From Sphingobium sp. TCM1 (lineage in GTDB: Bacteria; Pseudomonadota; Alphaproteobacteria; Sphingomonadales; Sphingomonadaceae), in NCBI RefSeq assembly GCF_001650725.1, contig NZ_LXVX01000038.1:124001-188000 (forward strand): a stretch of DNA of 64,000 nucleotides, given 5' to 3'. Every line of letters begins with the position of its first letter. Position 1 is the first letter of the stretch. A program made the position numbers and the translations under genes. Under the pieces are notes generated by a model, which saw only the letters and a program-made list of their open reading frames with translations, ran no database searches and was not told the DNA's origin. Shown here piece after piece: positions 23,468 to 32,962 of the stretch.

Positions 23468-24487
23468 TTAAAGCCGGCACAGACCGAGGATCGCCTCGGG
23501 CATGGCCGACAAACTCACTTCCCTTTCCACCGCACCCAGTTCGAAGGCGGCGCGTGGCATTCCGTAAACGACGCAGCTATCGCGGTTCTGGCCCAGCGTG
23601 CGGGCGCCCGCATCGCGCATGACGCGCAAGCCCTGCGCCCCGTCGCTGCCCATGCCGGTCAGGATCACTCCCACCCCGCGCGTCCCCAGGGGCGCGACGG
23701 AACGGAACAGCATGTCTACCGATGGACGATGTCCCGACACCGGATCACCGGGCAGAAGCCGGATCTTGCCGCTGCTGCCACCGACCAGTTCCATATGCTG
23801 CGCGCCGCCGGGCGCGACATAGACCGTCCCGCGTTGCAGCATCATCCCATGCGCCGCCTCGACCACTTTGACGCGGCAGTCCCGATCCATGCGGACGGCA
23901 AAGCCGCTGGTGAAGGCCGCCGGCATGTGCTGGACGACCAGCACGGGCGGGCAATCGGGCGGCAGCGCGCCGACCAGCGAGAACAGCGCCTCGACCCCAC
24001 CGGTGGACGCGCCGATCGCGATCACGACGTCGCGCAGCTTGCCGGCGGACGCCAGCGGAGCCGGCGGCGCGGGCGCGCGACGGACGGAGGACCGCGCCGC
24101 CGCTTTCACCATCTTGCGCAACAGCGCGCCGTTCTGCGCCATTTCCTCGGCATTGCCCGATGGCTTGGCGATGCAGTCTACCGCGCCCAGGCGCAAGGCC
24201 TCGATCGTCGCCTCCGCGCCCCGCGCCGTCAGCGTGGAACACATGATGACCGGCATGGGGCGCAGCCGCATGATCTTTTCCAGGAAGGACAGGCCGTCCA
24301 TCCCCGGCATCTCGATATCCAGCGTCACCACGTCCGGGTTCAGCGTCTTGATCATCTCCCGCGCGGCATGGGGTTCGGGCGCAGCGCCGATCACCTCGAT
24401 CTGCGGGTCGCTGCCCAGCAATTTCGTCAGCATCGCCCGCATCGACGGGCTGTCGTCGACGATCAGGACGCGCGTCGTCTCGCTCAT
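23468..24487 (-). CDS. cheB: Chemoreceptor methylesterase CheB
   Basis: The product has 339 aa: receiver domain (~1-125; VLIVDDSPSMRAML, VVTLDIEMPGMDG, AKPSG) plus methylesterase domain (~150-339). Catalytic Ser lies in GASTGG, His in VVQHMP and Asp in TGMGSDGAQG. It demethylates and deamidates receptors. The start overlaps the cheR stop by 4 bp (ATGA). Confidence 0.96.
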   Translation of the reverse strand: MSETTRVLIVDDSPSMRAMLTKLLGSDPQIEVIGAAPEPHAAREMIKTLNPDVVTLDIEMPGMDGLSFLEKIMRLRPMPVIMCSTLTARGAEATIEALRLGAVDCIAKPSGNAEEMAQNGALLRKMVKAAARSSVRRAPAPPAPLASAGKLRDVVIAIGASTGGVEALFSLVGALPPDCPPVLVVQHMPAAFTSGFAVRMDRDCRVKVVEAAHGMMLQRGTVYVAPGGAQHMELVGGSSGKIRLLPGDPVSGHRPSVDMLFRSVAPLGTRGVGVILTGMGSDGAQGLRVMRDAGARTLGQNRDSCVVYGMPRAAFELGAVEREVSLSAMPEAILGLCRL

Positions 24488-25377
24488 TGCGCGCCTCCTC
24501 TGCGAACATAGATAGTCTGGCCGGCCGGCTCCATCAGCGCCGCAGCGGGGCCGATCAGCCTTTCGCTATGGCCGATATAGAGCGTACCGCCGGGGCTGAG
24601 CATCTCGACGAAGCGCGCCTCCAGTTCGGCTTTCGCCTTGTCGTCGAAATAGATCATCACGTTCCGGCAGAAGATCGCATCATAGCTCTGGCGCATCGGC
24701 CAGGGTTCGAACAGGTTGAGCACCCGCGCGGTCACTAGCGATCGCAACGCGTCGGACACGACATGGCTGTCCGCCCCCTCCTGCCGCAGCCATTGCTGGC
24801 GATAGGCAGCCGGAATCGGCTGGATCGTTCCAGTCGCATAACGCGCATCGCTGACGGCCCGCACCACATGTGGGGCGATGTCGGTCGCCAGCAGGCGCAC
24901 GTCACCCTGCTTCAGCCAGGCGGCGCTCGACCCGCTTTCACCGGCCATCGTCATGGCGATCGAATAGACTTCCTCTCCGCTGGAACAGCCCGCCGACCAG
25001 ATCCGCACCTTCTGCCCGGCCCGCGCCCGCGCTTGCAGGCGGGGCAGGACATGGGCGCGCAGATGATCGAAATGATGGGCTTCACGGAAGAAATGGGTGT
25101 GGTTCGTGGTCAGCGCGACGACCATCGCCGCCCGCTCCTGCGCATCGTCGCGCACCAGCGCCAGATAGTCGGCAAAGCGCGTCAGCCCGTTTTCGCGCAG
25201 CCGGCGGCTCAGGCGTGAATGGACGAGCGTCATCTTGGCTTCCACCAGATGGATGCGCGCGTCCTTCTGCATGATCGCAGCGATCTCGCGGAACTGGGCC
25301 GTGGTCAGCTCGCCCTGTGCGGCAAGCGGCGACCCGGCTCCAGCACCGTCGCCGCCGATGGCGACGGCCTGGTTCAC
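24484..25377 (-). CDS. cheR: Chemoreceptor methyltransferase CheR
   Basis: The product has 297 aa. An N-terminal helical domain (SRLSRRLRENGL) is followed by the SAM-dependent domain (KVRIWSAGCSSGEEVYSIAM, LLATDIAPHVV, YDAIFCRNVMIYFDD, LYIGHSERL). Overlaps both cheW and cheB by 4 bp. It methylates receptor glutamates. Confidence 0.96.
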   Translation of the reverse strand: MNQAVAIGGDGAGAGSPLAAQGELTTAQFREIAAIMQKDARIHLVEAKMTLVHSRLSRRLRENGLTRFADYLALVRDDAQERAAMVVALTTNHTHFFREAHHFDHLRAHVLPRLQARARAGQKVRIWSAGCSSGEEVYSIAMTMAGESGSSAAWLKQGDVRLLATDIAPHVVRAVSDARYATGTIQPIPAAYRQQWLRQEGADSHVVSDALRSLVTARVLNLFEPWPMRQSYDAIFCRNVMIYFDDKAKAELEARFVEMLSPGGTLYIGHSERLIGPAAALMEPAGQTIYVRRGGAQ

Positions 25378-25868
25378 GCGGCGATATCCATGATATGGCG
25401 GGTCAGGCTGAGCGCATCGAGGTCCAGCAGCAGCACCATGGTTTCGGCATGGCTCGCGTCCGACGTCCGGCGTTCGATGCGGACCAGGCCGGCAATTGCG
25501 CTCTGTTCATTCACCTCGACATCGGGCGCGGGCTGGATGTCGGCGCTGTCGATGACGACGATGTCCGCCACTTCATCGACCAGGAAACCCGCCTGCCGCT
25601 GCCCGATCGCGACGACCAGGATGCACGACCGCGAATGCAGCACGCTCGGAGTCCAGCCCAGCCGCTCGGCGAGGCCGACGACCGGCACCACAGCGCCGCG
25701 CAGATTGGTCACGCCCTTCACATAGCTGGGCACGCTGGGCAGCGGGGTGGGTTCTTCCCATTCGCGGATTTCGATCAGGGCGCGCATGTCGATGCCGAAC
25801 ATCTGATGACCCAGGGTGAAGGTGACGATCTTGCGCTCTTCGCCTTCGGTTTCTTGCGTCTTGCTCAT
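25374..25868 (-). CDS. cheW: Chemotaxis coupling protein CheW
   Basis: The product has 164 aa, one CheW-like SH3-type domain: IVTFTLGHQMFGIDMRALIEIR, YVKGVTNLRGAVVPVVGLAERLG, GFLVDEVADIVVI. Bridges CheA to receptors. Overlaps cheA and cheR by 4 bp each. Confidence 0.95.
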   Translation of the reverse strand: MSKTQETEGEERKIVTFTLGHQMFGIDMRALIEIREWEEPTPLPSVPSYVKGVTNLRGAVVPVVGLAERLGWTPSVLHSRSCILVVAIGQRQAGFLVDEVADIVVIDSADIQPAPDVEVNEQSAIAGLVRIERRTSDASHAETMVLLLDLDALSLTRHIMDIAA

Positions 25869-27973
25869 GCAGCCATTCCTTTCAGGGCAGATTTGAAGCC
25901 GGTCGCGACGACCAGCGCATCGATGTCGAGGATCAGGGCGATGGAGCCGTCGCCCAGCACCGTGGCCCCGCCGAGGCCGCGAATGGGGTGGAGATTGTCC
26001 TCCAGGCTCTTGATGACGACTTCGCGCCGGTTATCGATGGTGTCGACCATCAACCCGACATGGCCCGCCGCCTCGCTCTCGACGATGATGACCAGCGAGT
26101 CCTCCGGCCTGCGCTCGCCGGTCAGGCCGAACATCTCGCCCACCCGCCGCACGGGCAGATACTGGCCGCGCAGTTCGATCACTTCCGACGTGGGCGATGT
26201 CGCCTGCACCTGGCCGGGCGCAGGCTGGACGGTTTCGATCACATTGGTCAGCGGCAGGACGTAGCGCTGCTTGCCCAGCCGCACGATCATGCCGTCCAGG
26301 ATCGCCAGCGTCAGCGGCAAACCCATGGAGAAGGTCGTGCCCTCGCCCGGCACCGACTGGATATCCAGCCGCCCGCCCAGCGCCTCGACATTGGAGCGCA
26401 CCACATCCATGCCGACACCGCGGCCGGAAATATTGGAAATGGTCTCGGCCGTCGAAAATCCGGGCGCGCAGATCAGGCTGTCGATCTCCTCGTCGGACAG
26501 CTGGGCGTCGGCGGCGATGATGCCGCGTTCGATCGCCTTGGCGCGGACCCGTTCCCGGTTGATGCCGCGGCCGTCGTCGCTGATCCGCACGATGATGCGC
26601 GCGCCCTTCTGCTCGGCCGACAGGCGAATCGTGCCTTCGGCGGGCTTCCCGGCGGCGATGCGCTCCTCGGGGCTTTCGATACCGTGATCGACGGCATTGC
26701 GGATCATGTGCGTCAGCGGATCGCCGATCTTCTCGATCACGCCCTTGTCGACCTCGGTCGTCTCGCCGGTGGTGACGAGTTGCACCTGCTTGCCGGTCTC
26801 GCCCATCAGGTCGCGCAACATGCGCGGCACGCGCGAAAAGGCCTGCCGGATCGGCTGGGCACGCAGCGACATGACATTGTCCTGAATCTGCCGCGTCAGG
26901 CGCGACAGTTCGGGCAATTCGACCCGTTCCTGATCGGCGGGCGAAAGGCGATCGGACAGGATCGACCCCCGGATCACCAGTTCCCCGACCAGGTTCAGCA
27001 GCTGGTCCAGCTTGCCAAGATCGACGCGAATGCTCTGGGCCGGTGCTTCAGCCTTGGGCTTCTCGACCGCTGGCGCCACATTGCCCGCCACCAGCGTCAG
27101 CGCCGGGCGTTCCGTTTCCTCGATCACAGGCACCGAAACCGCCGCTTCGACGACGGGCGGGGCGATCGCGACGTCCGCCCGGCCGATCTCGATCAGCGAA
27201 TCCGGCGCGACGAAGTCGAAGCAGTCGCGGATCGCCTGTTCCTCGACCGAGGCCGGCAGATCCAGCGTCCAGACCAGATAGCCCTCCTCCGGGTCCAGAT
27301 CGCGCAGCCCGGGCAGGCGGCTGGTGTCCGCCGCGGCGACACGGCCACCCATGTCCTCCAGCTCGCGGATCACCAGCATCGGCTCCGCGCCATTGGCCAT
27401 CGCCGCGCGCGACGGGCCGAAACGCACCGTCCAGCCCGCAGGTTCGGCCGCGACCAGATCGTCCAGCGCCACCATCACCGGCTCGAAGCCGAAGGGATCG
27501 AAATCCTCGACCATCGCAGCGACCGGCGTGAAGCCAAACTCATCCGCCTCAGCGACCGGCGCCGGAGCGCCTGGCTCCGCCGGGGCGCCCTTGCTGGCTA
27601 GGATCGCATCGAGCTGTTCCAGCGTCGCCGCATCATCCGGGAAGGCCGAACCGCTCTGCGCCGCCGCAACATGATCCGACAATATGTCGAATGCATTGAG
27701 CATGATGCGCGTGACCTCGGCGCTCGCCGGGATGTGCCCCGCCCGCACTTCGTCCAAAACATTCTCGAATCGATGGGAGAAGGCCTGCAACGCGCCGTGG
27801 CCGAAGGCGCCCGAACCGCCTTTGATCGAATGGACGGCGCGGAACACCCCCGCGATCACGTCAGCCGACACGTCTCCCGCCGCCATGGCGGACAGGCCTT
27901 CCTCGGCGATGACCAGGCCTTCGGCACATTCCTCGAAGAAGATGCCCTGAATTTCGTCCAGCTCGTCGCTCAT
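25865..27973 (-). CDS. cheA: Chemotaxis histidine kinase CheA
   Basis: The product has 702 aa. HPt domain near the start (FRAVHSIKGGSGAFG, phospho-His), a long Ala/Pro-rich linker region, P3 dimerisation (LGKLDQLLNLVGELVIRGSIL), the ATPase with NAVDHGIESPEER and GRGVGMDVV, and a C-terminal CheW-like domain (LTNVIETVQPA, VVRVG-type). ATG 27973 overlaps the preceding cheY stop (ATGA); an in-frame GTG two codons upstream is less likely. Confidence 0.96.
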   Translation of the reverse strand: MSDELDEIQGIFFEECAEGLVIAEEGLSAMAAGDVSADVIAGVFRAVHSIKGGSGAFGHGALQAFSHRFENVLDEVRAGHIPASAEVTRIMLNAFDILSDHVAAAQSGSAFPDDAATLEQLDAILASKGAPAEPGAPAPVAEADEFGFTPVAAMVEDFDPFGFEPVMVALDDLVAAEPAGWTVRFGPSRAAMANGAEPMLVIRELEDMGGRVAAADTSRLPGLRDLDPEEGYLVWTLDLPASVEEQAIRDCFDFVAPDSLIEIGRADVAIAPPVVEAAVSVPVIEETERPALTLVAGNVAPAVEKPKAEAPAQSIRVDLGKLDQLLNLVGELVIRGSILSDRLSPADQERVELPELSRLTRQIQDNVMSLRAQPIRQAFSRVPRMLRDLMGETGKQVQLVTTGETTEVDKGVIEKIGDPLTHMIRNAVDHGIESPEERIAAGKPAEGTIRLSAEQKGARIIVRISDDGRGINRERVRAKAIERGIIAADAQLSDEEIDSLICAPGFSTAETISNISGRGVGMDVVRSNVEALGGRLDIQSVPGEGTTFSMGLPLTLAILDGMIVRLGKQRYVLPLTNVIETVQPAPGQVQATSPTSEVIELRGQYLPVRRVGEMFGLTGERRPEDSLVIIVESEAAGHVGLMVDTIDNRREVVIKSLEDNLHPIRGLGGATVLGDGSIALILDIDALVVATGFKSALKGMAA

Positions 27974-28335
27974 GGGCACACGCGGCGGATGGCCGCCCCC
28001 AGCTTGGTCGCGTCGAACGGCTTGGTGATCCAGCCGGTCGCCCCGGCCTGCCGGGCGCGCGTCTTCTTGTCGTCCGAAAACTCGGTCGACAGCACCAGGA
28101 TCGGCGTGCCGCGGAATTCGGGCACCGAACGAACCGCCTCGATCAGTTCGAAGCCGTCCATGCGGGGCATGTTGATGTCGGTAATCAGCAGGTCGGGTTT
28201 CACCTCATGCATCCGCTCCAGCCCATGCTGGCCGTCATCGGCGCTTTCGATACGAAAGCCCTGCGCGGTCAGCGATGCCTTCAGCAACATCCGCATGGAC
28301 GCGGAGTCGTCGACGGTCAGGATCAATTTGCTCAC
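27970..28335 (-). CDS. Chemotaxis response regulator CheY (copy 2)
   Basis: The product has 121 aa, a receiver with all key residues: LILTVDDSASM, LLITDINMPRMDG, VLSTEFSD, ITKPFDA. It stands between the STAS gene and cheA, overlapping both by 4 bp. This placement resembles CheY copies that act as phosphate sinks in alphaproteobacteria. Confidence 0.93.
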   Translation of the reverse strand: MSKLILTVDDSASMRMLLKASLTAQGFRIESADDGQHGLERMHEVKPDLLITDINMPRMDGFELIEAVRSVPEFRGTPILVLSTEFSDDKKTRARQAGATGWITKPFDATKLGAAIRRVCP

Positions 28336-28652
28336 GAAAGAAGGTCCTTTTCCACGGAAAGGCCGATGGCCGGCGCCAGCCCGCAGGCGGTCACCCGATC
28401 GACAAAGGCGGGGCTGGGGTTGCGAATGACGAAGCTCTGCCCCTGGGCGTCGGCCTCCGCCTTGGCGGCGACCAGCAGTTGCAGCACCGCCTGGCCGACG
28501 CTTTCGACCGCGCCGGCGTCCACTTCCATCACGCCGTCGAAATCGCTCGCCAGCACCAGGCGGACGCGCAGATCCTCGGCGGTCACGGTCGTTCCGTGCG
28601 GCGGCAGGGTCAGCGATCGGTCGTCGGCGACCGGATCAGACAGGTTTGGCAT
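28332..28652 (-). CDS. STAS-domain protein at the head of the che genes
   Basis: The product has 106 aa with a single STAS-like fold: LPPHGTTVTAEDLRVRLVLASDF, VEVDAGAVESVGQAVLQLLVAAK-type core, FVIRNPSPAFVDRVTACGL. It overlaps motA by 17 bp and cheY copy 2 by 4 bp. STAS proteins often act as anti-anti-sigma switches or scaffold parts. Genes of this kind accompany some che clusters, but the role there is unclear. Confidence 0.8.
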   Translation of the reverse strand: MPNLSDPVADDRSLTLPPHGTTVTAEDLRVRLVLASDFDGVMEVDAGAVESVGQAVLQLLVAAKAEADAQGQSFVIRNPSPAFVDRVTACGLAPAIGLSVEKDLLS

Positions 28653-29520
28653 TGAGCTGGTCCTTCACATCGTCGAGCGCGGCTTCGAGCTGCGCGAATG
28701 AGGGGGCGTAGGCGGACGGGGTCATGCGTCGCGCCAGTTCGATGGCCACCTGGGTCGGCTGGCCCTGGGCGTGGCCGATGATCGCGGTCTTGACGATCAG
28801 ATAGGGCTTGAAGTCGGCATCGATGATCTGGTGCAGCTTCGATGCGATCGGACCGACCAGGCAGTAGGCGAGCAGCACGCCCAGGAAGGTGCCGACCAGC
28901 GCGCCGCCGATCATGGCGCCCAGCACTTCGGTCGGCTGGTCGATCGAACTCATCGTCTTGATGACGCCCAGCACCGCCGCCACGATGCCCAGCGCGGGCA
29001 GGCCGTCCGCCATCATCTGGATCGCATTCTGGGGCAGCAATTCCTCGGCATGATGGCGCTCGATGTCGCCCTCCATGGCTTCGGCCATCTGGTGCGGGTC
29101 CTCGAAATTGACCGTCATCATGCGCAGATAGTCGCAGATGAACTCGATCAGCCCCTGATCCTGCAACAGCTTGGGATAGCGGCTGAAGATGCTGCTTTCC
29201 GCCGGCTGGTCGAGATGCTTCTCTATCGCGTTCGCGCCGTCCTTCCGGAAGGTGGACAGCAATGTATACAGCAGTGCGAGCAGGTCGCGGAAATCCGCCT
29301 CGGTCCACCGCACGCCCTTGAAGACGCGGACCGTCCCTTTCCACGCCTTCTTCACAGTGCTCATCGAGTTGCCGAGAATGAAGGCGCCGACCGCCGCGCC
29401 GGCAATAGCCAACATCTCGTGCGGCAAGGCATGAAGGATGACGCCGAGATTGCCGCCCGACATCAGGAAGCTGCCGAAAACACACAGCAGGATGACGACG
29501 AGGCCGATGGCATTGAGCAT
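28636..29520 (-). CDS. motA: Flagellar stator protein MotA
   Basis: The product has 294 aa with four membrane segments: residues 1-20 and ~33-52, then the pair around LPALGIVAAVLGVIKTM and GGALVGTFLGVLLAYCLVGP. A large cytoplasmic loop carries the charged residues that meet FliG (KDGANAIEKHLD). ATG 29520 follows a TATAAT box by 46 bp. Heads the motor/chemotaxis operon, while its partner motB is near the far end. Confidence 0.95.
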   Translation of the reverse strand: MLNAIGLVVILLCVFGSFLMSGGNLGVILHALPHEMLAIAGAAVGAFILGNSMSTVKKAWKGTVRVFKGVRWTEADFRDLLALLYTLLSTFRKDGANAIEKHLDQPAESSIFSRYPKLLQDQGLIEFICDYLRMMTVNFEDPHQMAEAMEGDIERHHAEELLPQNAIQMMADGLPALGIVAAVLGVIKTMSSIDQPTEVLGAMIGGALVGTFLGVLLAYCLVGPIASKLHQIIDADFKPYLIVKTAIIGHAQGQPTQVAIELARRMTPSAYAPSFAQLEAALDDVKDQLNAKPV

Positions 29521-29565
29521 GGATCAGTCCGCTTGAGCTGGAATGTGGCCGAAGCCGATGGACTG

Positions 29566-29575
29566 ATTATAGGAA
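29566..29575 (-). promoter_or_regulatory. Flagellar promoter-like box TTCCTATAAT upstream of motA
   Basis: On the minus strand, 46 bp before the motA ATG; predicted leader ~39 nt. No GGCAA-N3-TTGCC palindrome is seen in the gap. Confidence 0.65.
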
Positions 29576-29673
29576 GAATATCGATCGCCCCGCGCCACCG
29601 CGCATCTTTTTCATGCGGCTCCGGTCCCGAACCGACCGATCATCGTCAATGGCGACCGCATCGGCGATTTTTA

Positions 29674-29682
29674 TCCTAGAAT
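29674..29682 (+). promoter_or_regulatory. Flagellar promoter-like box TCCTAGAAT upstream of flaF
   Basis: One mismatch to TCCTATAAT, 30 bp before the flaF ATG. Divergent from the motA box ~100 bp away. Confidence 0.55.
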
Positions 29683-29711
29683 GGAAAGATACTTATGCCA
29701 GGGGATCGTCC

Positions 29712-30092
29712 ATGTCACTCAACGCCTATCGCCGCGCACAGGAAATCGCCGCGACACCAAGAGGCACCGAATATCGCCTGATGAGCCAGATCACTGCCGA
29801 AATGATGGCTGCGCGCGATGCCGGGCTCGTGGGCGTTGGCTTGATGCCCGCGCTGCATCGTAACCGCCGGGCATGGAGCACCTTTTCCAACCTGTGTGCA
29901 TCGCCGGACAATCAACTGCCCGAGGATTTGCGCGCCCGCATCATCTCGATCGGCCTGTGGGTCGAGCGCCATACCTCCGACGTCGTGCGTGGCCGCGAAT
30001 CCATCGATGACCTTATCGTGGTCAATCGCGCCATCATTGAAGGGCTTTCCCAGGAAAACGGTAAGGCAAGCCCTATGGTTTCGAATCCGTAA
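29712..30092 (+). CDS. flaF: Flagellin regulator/assembly factor FlaF
   Basis: The product has 126 aa: SLNAYRRAQEIAATPRGTEYRLM, NRRAWSTFSNLCASPDNQLPEDLRARIISIGLWVERHT, IDDLIVVNRAIIEGL. This is the FlaF pattern of alphaproteobacteria, where FlaF promotes and FlbT restrains flagellin production. Usually flaF and flbT are neighbours; here flbT is ~9 kb away. The flagellin gene is not in the window. Confidence 0.92.
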   Translation: MSLNAYRRAQEIAATPRGTEYRLMSQITAEMMAARDAGLVGVGLMPALHRNRRAWSTFSNLCASPDNQLPEDLRARIISIGLWVERHTSDVVRGRESIDDLIVVNRAIIEGLSQENGKASPMVSNP

Positions 30093-30113
30093 CCATATTT
30101 TTATGGTTTTTGT
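30091..30113 (+). terminator. Terminator after flaF
   Basis: AACCAT-N6-ATGGTT followed by TTTTGTT, overlapping the flaF stop codon. A second ATGGTT at 30075 can pair with the same AACCAT, so two alternative hairpins are possible. Confidence 0.65.
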
Positions 30114-30232
30114 TCAGATATATGCCTCACTTCCGGCTTCATGGGGGCATTAAAAACTGTCGGAAATATTTACATTCTGGGTCGGCCGCTTCATGCGATC
30201 GTCCGGGGCACGTCGCGATGCCCCGGTGATGA

Positions 30233-32962
30233 TTGAGAGTGGGGATGAAATTGTTGATACCGCCGCCATCAGGCGCTGGCGGGGCCCCTTCTGCTCGACT
30301 GGCGCCGGCCGTCCCCGCGCTGGTCGCCGTGGCGCTGATCATATGTGTGGCCGTCCTGATGGGGTGGTCCAGGGATAATCTAGGGATCGCCGGCTTCGGC
30401 CGCAGCGAGATCTTCATGCAACCCTGGACGGCTGTGGGCTGCATCGGGCTCAGCCTGTCCTTCTTCTGCGCTGCAACGGGCCGATATGGGGCCGCGCGCC
30501 TGATAGCGGTCGTGCCGTTGGCCATTTCGCTCATGGCCCTGTTCGAGGATTGGGCCGATCTGACGCTGACGATCGACCGCTGGCTCTTCCCCGACCATAT
30601 CGAGCATCAGCCGCGCGTGAACCCCGGCAGGCCGGGACTGATGCCTGCCATTTCCACGCTGCTGCTGACCTGCGCGTCGCTTGCCACGACATCGCGGCAC
30701 AATGCCGTGCAACGCATGGTAACTTTGCTCAGTTGCTTGGCCTTATCGACCGCCGTCATTTCCGGCACGCTGCTTCCGCTCGGCGTCAGTTCATTGGGGG
30801 AAGGCACCAGGCGGGCGCTCATGTCGGTGCCCACGGCGTCCACCCTGATCGCGCTCGCCCTGGCCATCATCGAGCAGCGGCGTCATGTCGCCTGGCCGCG
30901 CAGTCCCCGTTGCGGGATCGGGAGCGGTACGCTCCAGTGGTTGCTGGCGCCCTGCGTCCTCCTGCCCGTGTCATCGGCGCTTTTGCAGCTTTGGACGTAC
31001 AAAAATGGTCATGTGACCAAGGAAATGGCCGAAATCATCCAGGCAGCGATCCAGGTTAGCATATCCTGCCTGATCGTCGCCTGGGCCTGGATACGGATCG
31101 GTCGCGAAAGCACCACCCGATGGGCGTTCAGCACCGCCATCGATTCCGCGCCGATCGCTATCACCGATATAGACGGCCGCATCATCCGCTGGTCGAAGGG
31201 CTGCGAAAGGCTTTACGGATGGACAGCCCAAGATGCGCGGGGCCAGTGCAAGCACGCATTGACCAGGGCGCTTCTGCCCACGGGATCGCGCCTCCCCTTC
31301 GCGTCCCAGGCGCGCCAGGAGGCCGAGATCACGGAGCGGCATCGGGACGGAACGAGCCTGCGTGTCCTGGAATCGCGCCAGATCGTGCAGCCGCGGCCCG
31401 ACATAGCGCCGATGGTGGTGCTGTCGATGACCGATATCACCGAACGTCAGCGTGCCGAGCAGGCCGTTCTGGCGAGCGAGGCTCGGCTTGCCTTTGCGGC
31501 GGACCTACACGAACTGGGCCTGTTCGAATGGCGCCAATCGACCGACCAGATGCAAATGTCGCCTCATGCGGAGCGTCTCTTCGGTTTCCTGCCCGGCACG
31601 TTCAGTGGTGGCATCGACGACTGGCGCCACCATGTGCGCGCGCGTTTTGGCGCCGATATCCTTGCAGATCAGCCCCTGCCCGCAAGTTTCCATCATTGTT
31701 CCTTCCATCTGAACGGCGCGTTGGCGGACGAACCGCTGATCGTCGAAGGCTCGATCTTCTTTTACGACGCGCCCGGCGATCAGGGGCCCTCGATGCTGGG
31801 CATCGTCATGGACGCGACCGAGCGCGCGCGCCGCACCGAAATGCTGGAGGCCCGCGAATTCGAGCTGCGCTCGATCCTGGAAACGGTGCCGGAAGCGATG
31901 ATCACCGTGGACGAAACGGGGCGCGTCCGCTCCTTCTCGACGGCAGCCGAAAGGCTGTTCGGCTACAGCGCGGAGGAAATTACCGGCCACGATGTCCGCA
32001 CATTGCTGCCCGACTATGAGAAAACGGCTGTCTCGACGGACGGGGTGACGCCTCCGCTCAAGGCGTCGCAAGCCCAGACCACCGCCGGGCGCGACCGGCA
32101 CGGCAACGCCATGCCGGTCGAACTGGTGGTCGGCGAAACCACGATCGGCACGGAACATATCTCCATCGCCTTCGTCCGCAGCCTGCGCGAACAGATCGCG
32201 ACCCAGACGCGCCTCAACGAATTGCGGGAACAGTTGCTGCACGCGGCGCGGGTGAGCACCATGGGCGAAATGGGCGCCGGCCTCGCCCATGAACTCAATC
32301 AGCCCTTGACCGCGACCGCCAATTTCCTGGGGGCCGCGCACATGAGATTGGGGATGGGCGCATCGCCGGACCAGGTCCGCGACCTGATCGCCCTCGCCAA
32401 TGTCGAGGTGCTTCGCGCGGGCGAAATCATCCGCCGGATGCGCGCTTTCGTCGCCAAGGGGGAACTGGACATCCGATCCTGCTCGCTGAGCGAACTGATC
32501 GCGGATGCGCTGCAGCTGGTCTGGTCGGGAACCCGTCACTCGGGCGTCACACTCCATTACCAACCCAGCATCTCTGGTCCGGACATATTGGCCGACGCCG
32601 TCCAGATACAGCAAGTTTTCATCAACATAATCAACAATGCGCTCGAAACATTCGCCGTCCACCCGACGACCGGTGCCCGGATCATGATCTCGACGGTCGA
32701 GCACGCCGACGGCACCGTCATGATCCGGTTCAGGGATAATGGCCCGGGCTTTCCGCCGGCCATCATAGGGCGACCGTTCGACGCCTTCATGTCGACCAGG
32801 GCTAACGGACTGGGTCTCGGCCTGTCGATCTGCCGCCGTATCGTCGAGGGTCATGGCGGCGCATTGACCCTCGCCAATGCCGCGGACGGCGGCGCGATCA
32901 TAGAATTTTCTCTGCCGATCTATCGGGAGTCGGGCGATGGCGAAATGAAGGCGGCACGATGA
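30233..32962 (+). CDS. Membrane PAS-domain sensor histidine kinase (FixL/DctB-like kinase core)
   Basis: The product has 909 aa. About eight membrane helices fill residues ~20-300. Three PAS-like domains follow (~305-400, ~415-530, ~545-660; e.g. AFSTAIDSAPIAITDIDGRI and ILETVPEAMITVDETG). The kinase has the H-box MGEMGAGLAHELNQP (His686), NNALE, DNGPGF and GLGLGLSI. Start TTG 30233; ATG 30245 is an alternative. The stop overlaps the response-regulator ATG (ATGA). No haem-binding signature was identified, so oxygen sensing should not be assumed. The ligand is unknown. Confidence 0.88.
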   Translation: MRVGMKLLIPPPSGAGGAPSARLAPAVPALVAVALIICVAVLMGWSRDNLGIAGFGRSEIFMQPWTAVGCIGLSLSFFCAATGRYGAARLIAVVPLAISLMALFEDWADLTLTIDRWLFPDHIEHQPRVNPGRPGLMPAISTLLLTCASLATTSRHNAVQRMVTLLSCLALSTAVISGTLLPLGVSSLGEGTRRALMSVPTASTLIALALAIIEQRRHVAWPRSPRCGIGSGTLQWLLAPCVLLPVSSALLQLWTYKNGHVTKEMAEIIQAAIQVSISCLIVAWAWIRIGRESTTRWAFSTAIDSAPIAITDIDGRIIRWSKGCERLYGWTAQDARGQCKHALTRALLPTGSRLPFASQARQEAEITERHRDGTSLRVLESRQIVQPRPDIAPMVVLSMTDITERQRAEQAVLASEARLAFAADLHELGLFEWRQSTDQMQMSPHAERLFGFLPGTFSGGIDDWRHHVRARFGADILADQPLPASFHHCSFHLNGALADEPLIVEGSIFFYDAPGDQGPSMLGIVMDATERARRTEMLEAREFELRSILETVPEAMITVDETGRVRSFSTAAERLFGYSAEEITGHDVRTLLPDYEKTAVSTDGVTPPLKASQAQTTAGRDRHGNAMPVELVVGETTIGTEHISIAFVRSLREQIATQTRLNELREQLLHAARVSTMGEMGAGLAHELNQPLTATANFLGAAHMRLGMGASPDQVRDLIALANVEVLRAGEIIRRMRAFVAKGELDIRSCSLSELIADALQLVWSGTRHSGVTLHYQPSISGPDILADAVQIQQVFINIINNALETFAVHPTTGARIMISTVEHADGTVMIRFRDNGPGFPPAIIGRPFDAFMSTRANGLGLGLSICRRIVEGHGGALTLANAADGGAIIEFSLPIYRESGDGEMKAAR

